Positions 63,679-64,000 of a stretch of DNA of 64,000 bases are shown in pieces (position 1 is the first letter of the stretch; every line of letters starts with the position of its first letter). The notes beneath the pieces were generated by a model. The model was given only the letters and a program-made list of their open reading frames with translations, was not told the DNA's origin and did not search any database. Both the position numbers and the translations under genes were made by a program. This DNA is from CAZIOH01 sp964540815. GTDB taxonomy: Bacteria > Myxococcota_A > Polyangia > Fen-1088. The stretch covers positions 1 through 64,000 of the forward strand of contig CAZIOH010000017.1 in assembly GCA_964540815.1 (NCBI GenBank), read 5' to 3'.

Positions 63679-64000
63679 GTGTCTGCGAAGCGCTTTCGGG
63701 CGGCGGTCATCGGCGGGAGTGGGTACGGCGGCGCGGAGCTGATCCGGCGCCTGCTCCTGCACCCGGAGGTTCACCTCGAGCGCGTCGCCAGCGTCGATCA
63801 CGTGGGCGAGCCGCTCGGCGCCGTCCACCTGCCGCTCACCGGTCGCACCGAGCTGCGCTTCGAGAACCTGACGCCCGCCGCGGCGGCCGCCGGCTGCGAC
63901 GTCGTCCTGATGGGGCTTCCCCACCGGATCAGCGCCGAGAAGGCGCCCGCGGTCCTGGCCACCGGCGCCAGGGTGATAGACATGTCCGGGGACTTCCGGC
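63679..64000 (+). CDS. argC: N-acetyl-gamma-glutamyl-phosphate reductase ArgC (5' part)
   Basis: ArgC reduces N-acetylglutamyl phosphate in arginine synthesis. The first 107 residues show the Rossmann start FRAAVIGGSGYGGAELIRRLL, PEVHLERVASVDHVG, and LMGLPHRISAEKAP with GARVIDMSGDFR, the family core before the active Cys, which lies beyond the window. GTG 63679 is the first start after an in-frame TGA at 63673. GAGGGG lies just upstream, overlapping the tandem repeat tail. The gene continues past base 64000. Confidence 0.92.
   Translation, partial: MSAKRFRAAVIGGSGYGGAELIRRLLLHPEVHLERVASVDHVGEPLGAVHLPLTGRTELRFENLTPAAAAAGCDVVLMGLPHRISAEKAPAVLATGARVIDMSGDFR

Overview
The window is about 64 kb of very GC-rich DNA (roughly 70% by eye) with densely packed genes, many sharing 4-base start/stop overlaps. 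The content points to a myxobacterium-like member of the Myxococcota (Polyangia), probably a draft or metagenome-assembled scaffold. Pointers are secreted lipoproteins with long Gly/Ala-rich linkers, a CFI-box C-terminal secreted protein, a TPR-CHAT lipoprotein, a GAF/AAA+/Fis sigma-54 activator and a proline-rich TonB-type protein. I found no rRNA, tRNA, CRISPR array, insertion sequence or phage gene. The only run of Ns (34545-34644) looks like a scaffolding artefact.

Layout. 1-4227 (minus): a chemotaxis-type module of MCP, CheY-like receiver, STAS protein and CheA (CheA runs off the left edge). 4527-5891: a secreted esterase-like lipoprotein. 5935-16149 (minus): twelve closely spaced genes on one strand, in transcription order TPR lipoprotein, TonB-like, ExbB, ExbD, ExbD, GNAT, Gfo/Idh oxidoreductase, SDR, L-fuconate dehydratase, LutA, LutB, LutC. 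Beside them on the plus strand lie a Gly/His-rich lipoprotein and a TonB-dependent receptor. I read this as a candidate uptake-and-catabolism locus in which fuconate would be broken down to pyruvate and L-lactate and LutABC would oxidise the lactate.

20045-23934: a YceI protein, a CFI-box secreted protein and an unknown exported protein. 24089-29500: a TPR-CHAT protease-like lipoprotein, a Gly-rich cysteine-rich lipoprotein and a subtilisin-like lipoprotein, a possible envelope protease set. 29646-39558 (minus): a beta-propeller/phosphoesterase fusion, a universal stress protein, a large AsmA-like DUF748 protein interrupted by the assembly gap, a YgiD/LigB dioxygenase and a Cys/Met-type PLP enzyme. 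39872-49910: a triheme cytochrome c, a split amino-acid ABC transporter (ATPase convergent with a fused binding-protein/permease), a DUF255 thioredoxin-fold protein, a glycerolipid acyltransferase and an unknown partner.

48189-58802 holds a complete Nit1C nitrilase cluster: MSMEG_0572-type protein, nitrilase, radical SAM, GNAT, AIR-synthase-like, LnmK-like, glycosyltransferase, MSMEG_0570-type protein and flavin oxidoreductase. It is divergent from a sigma-54 activator. The region between them contains a near-consensus -24/-12 promoter and three iteron-like upstream boxes. 58858-64000: a cupredoxin lipoprotein, a Ppx/GppA-HD phosphatase, an SpoIVB-like S55 peptidase, a small poly-Ala lipoprotein and the start of argC.
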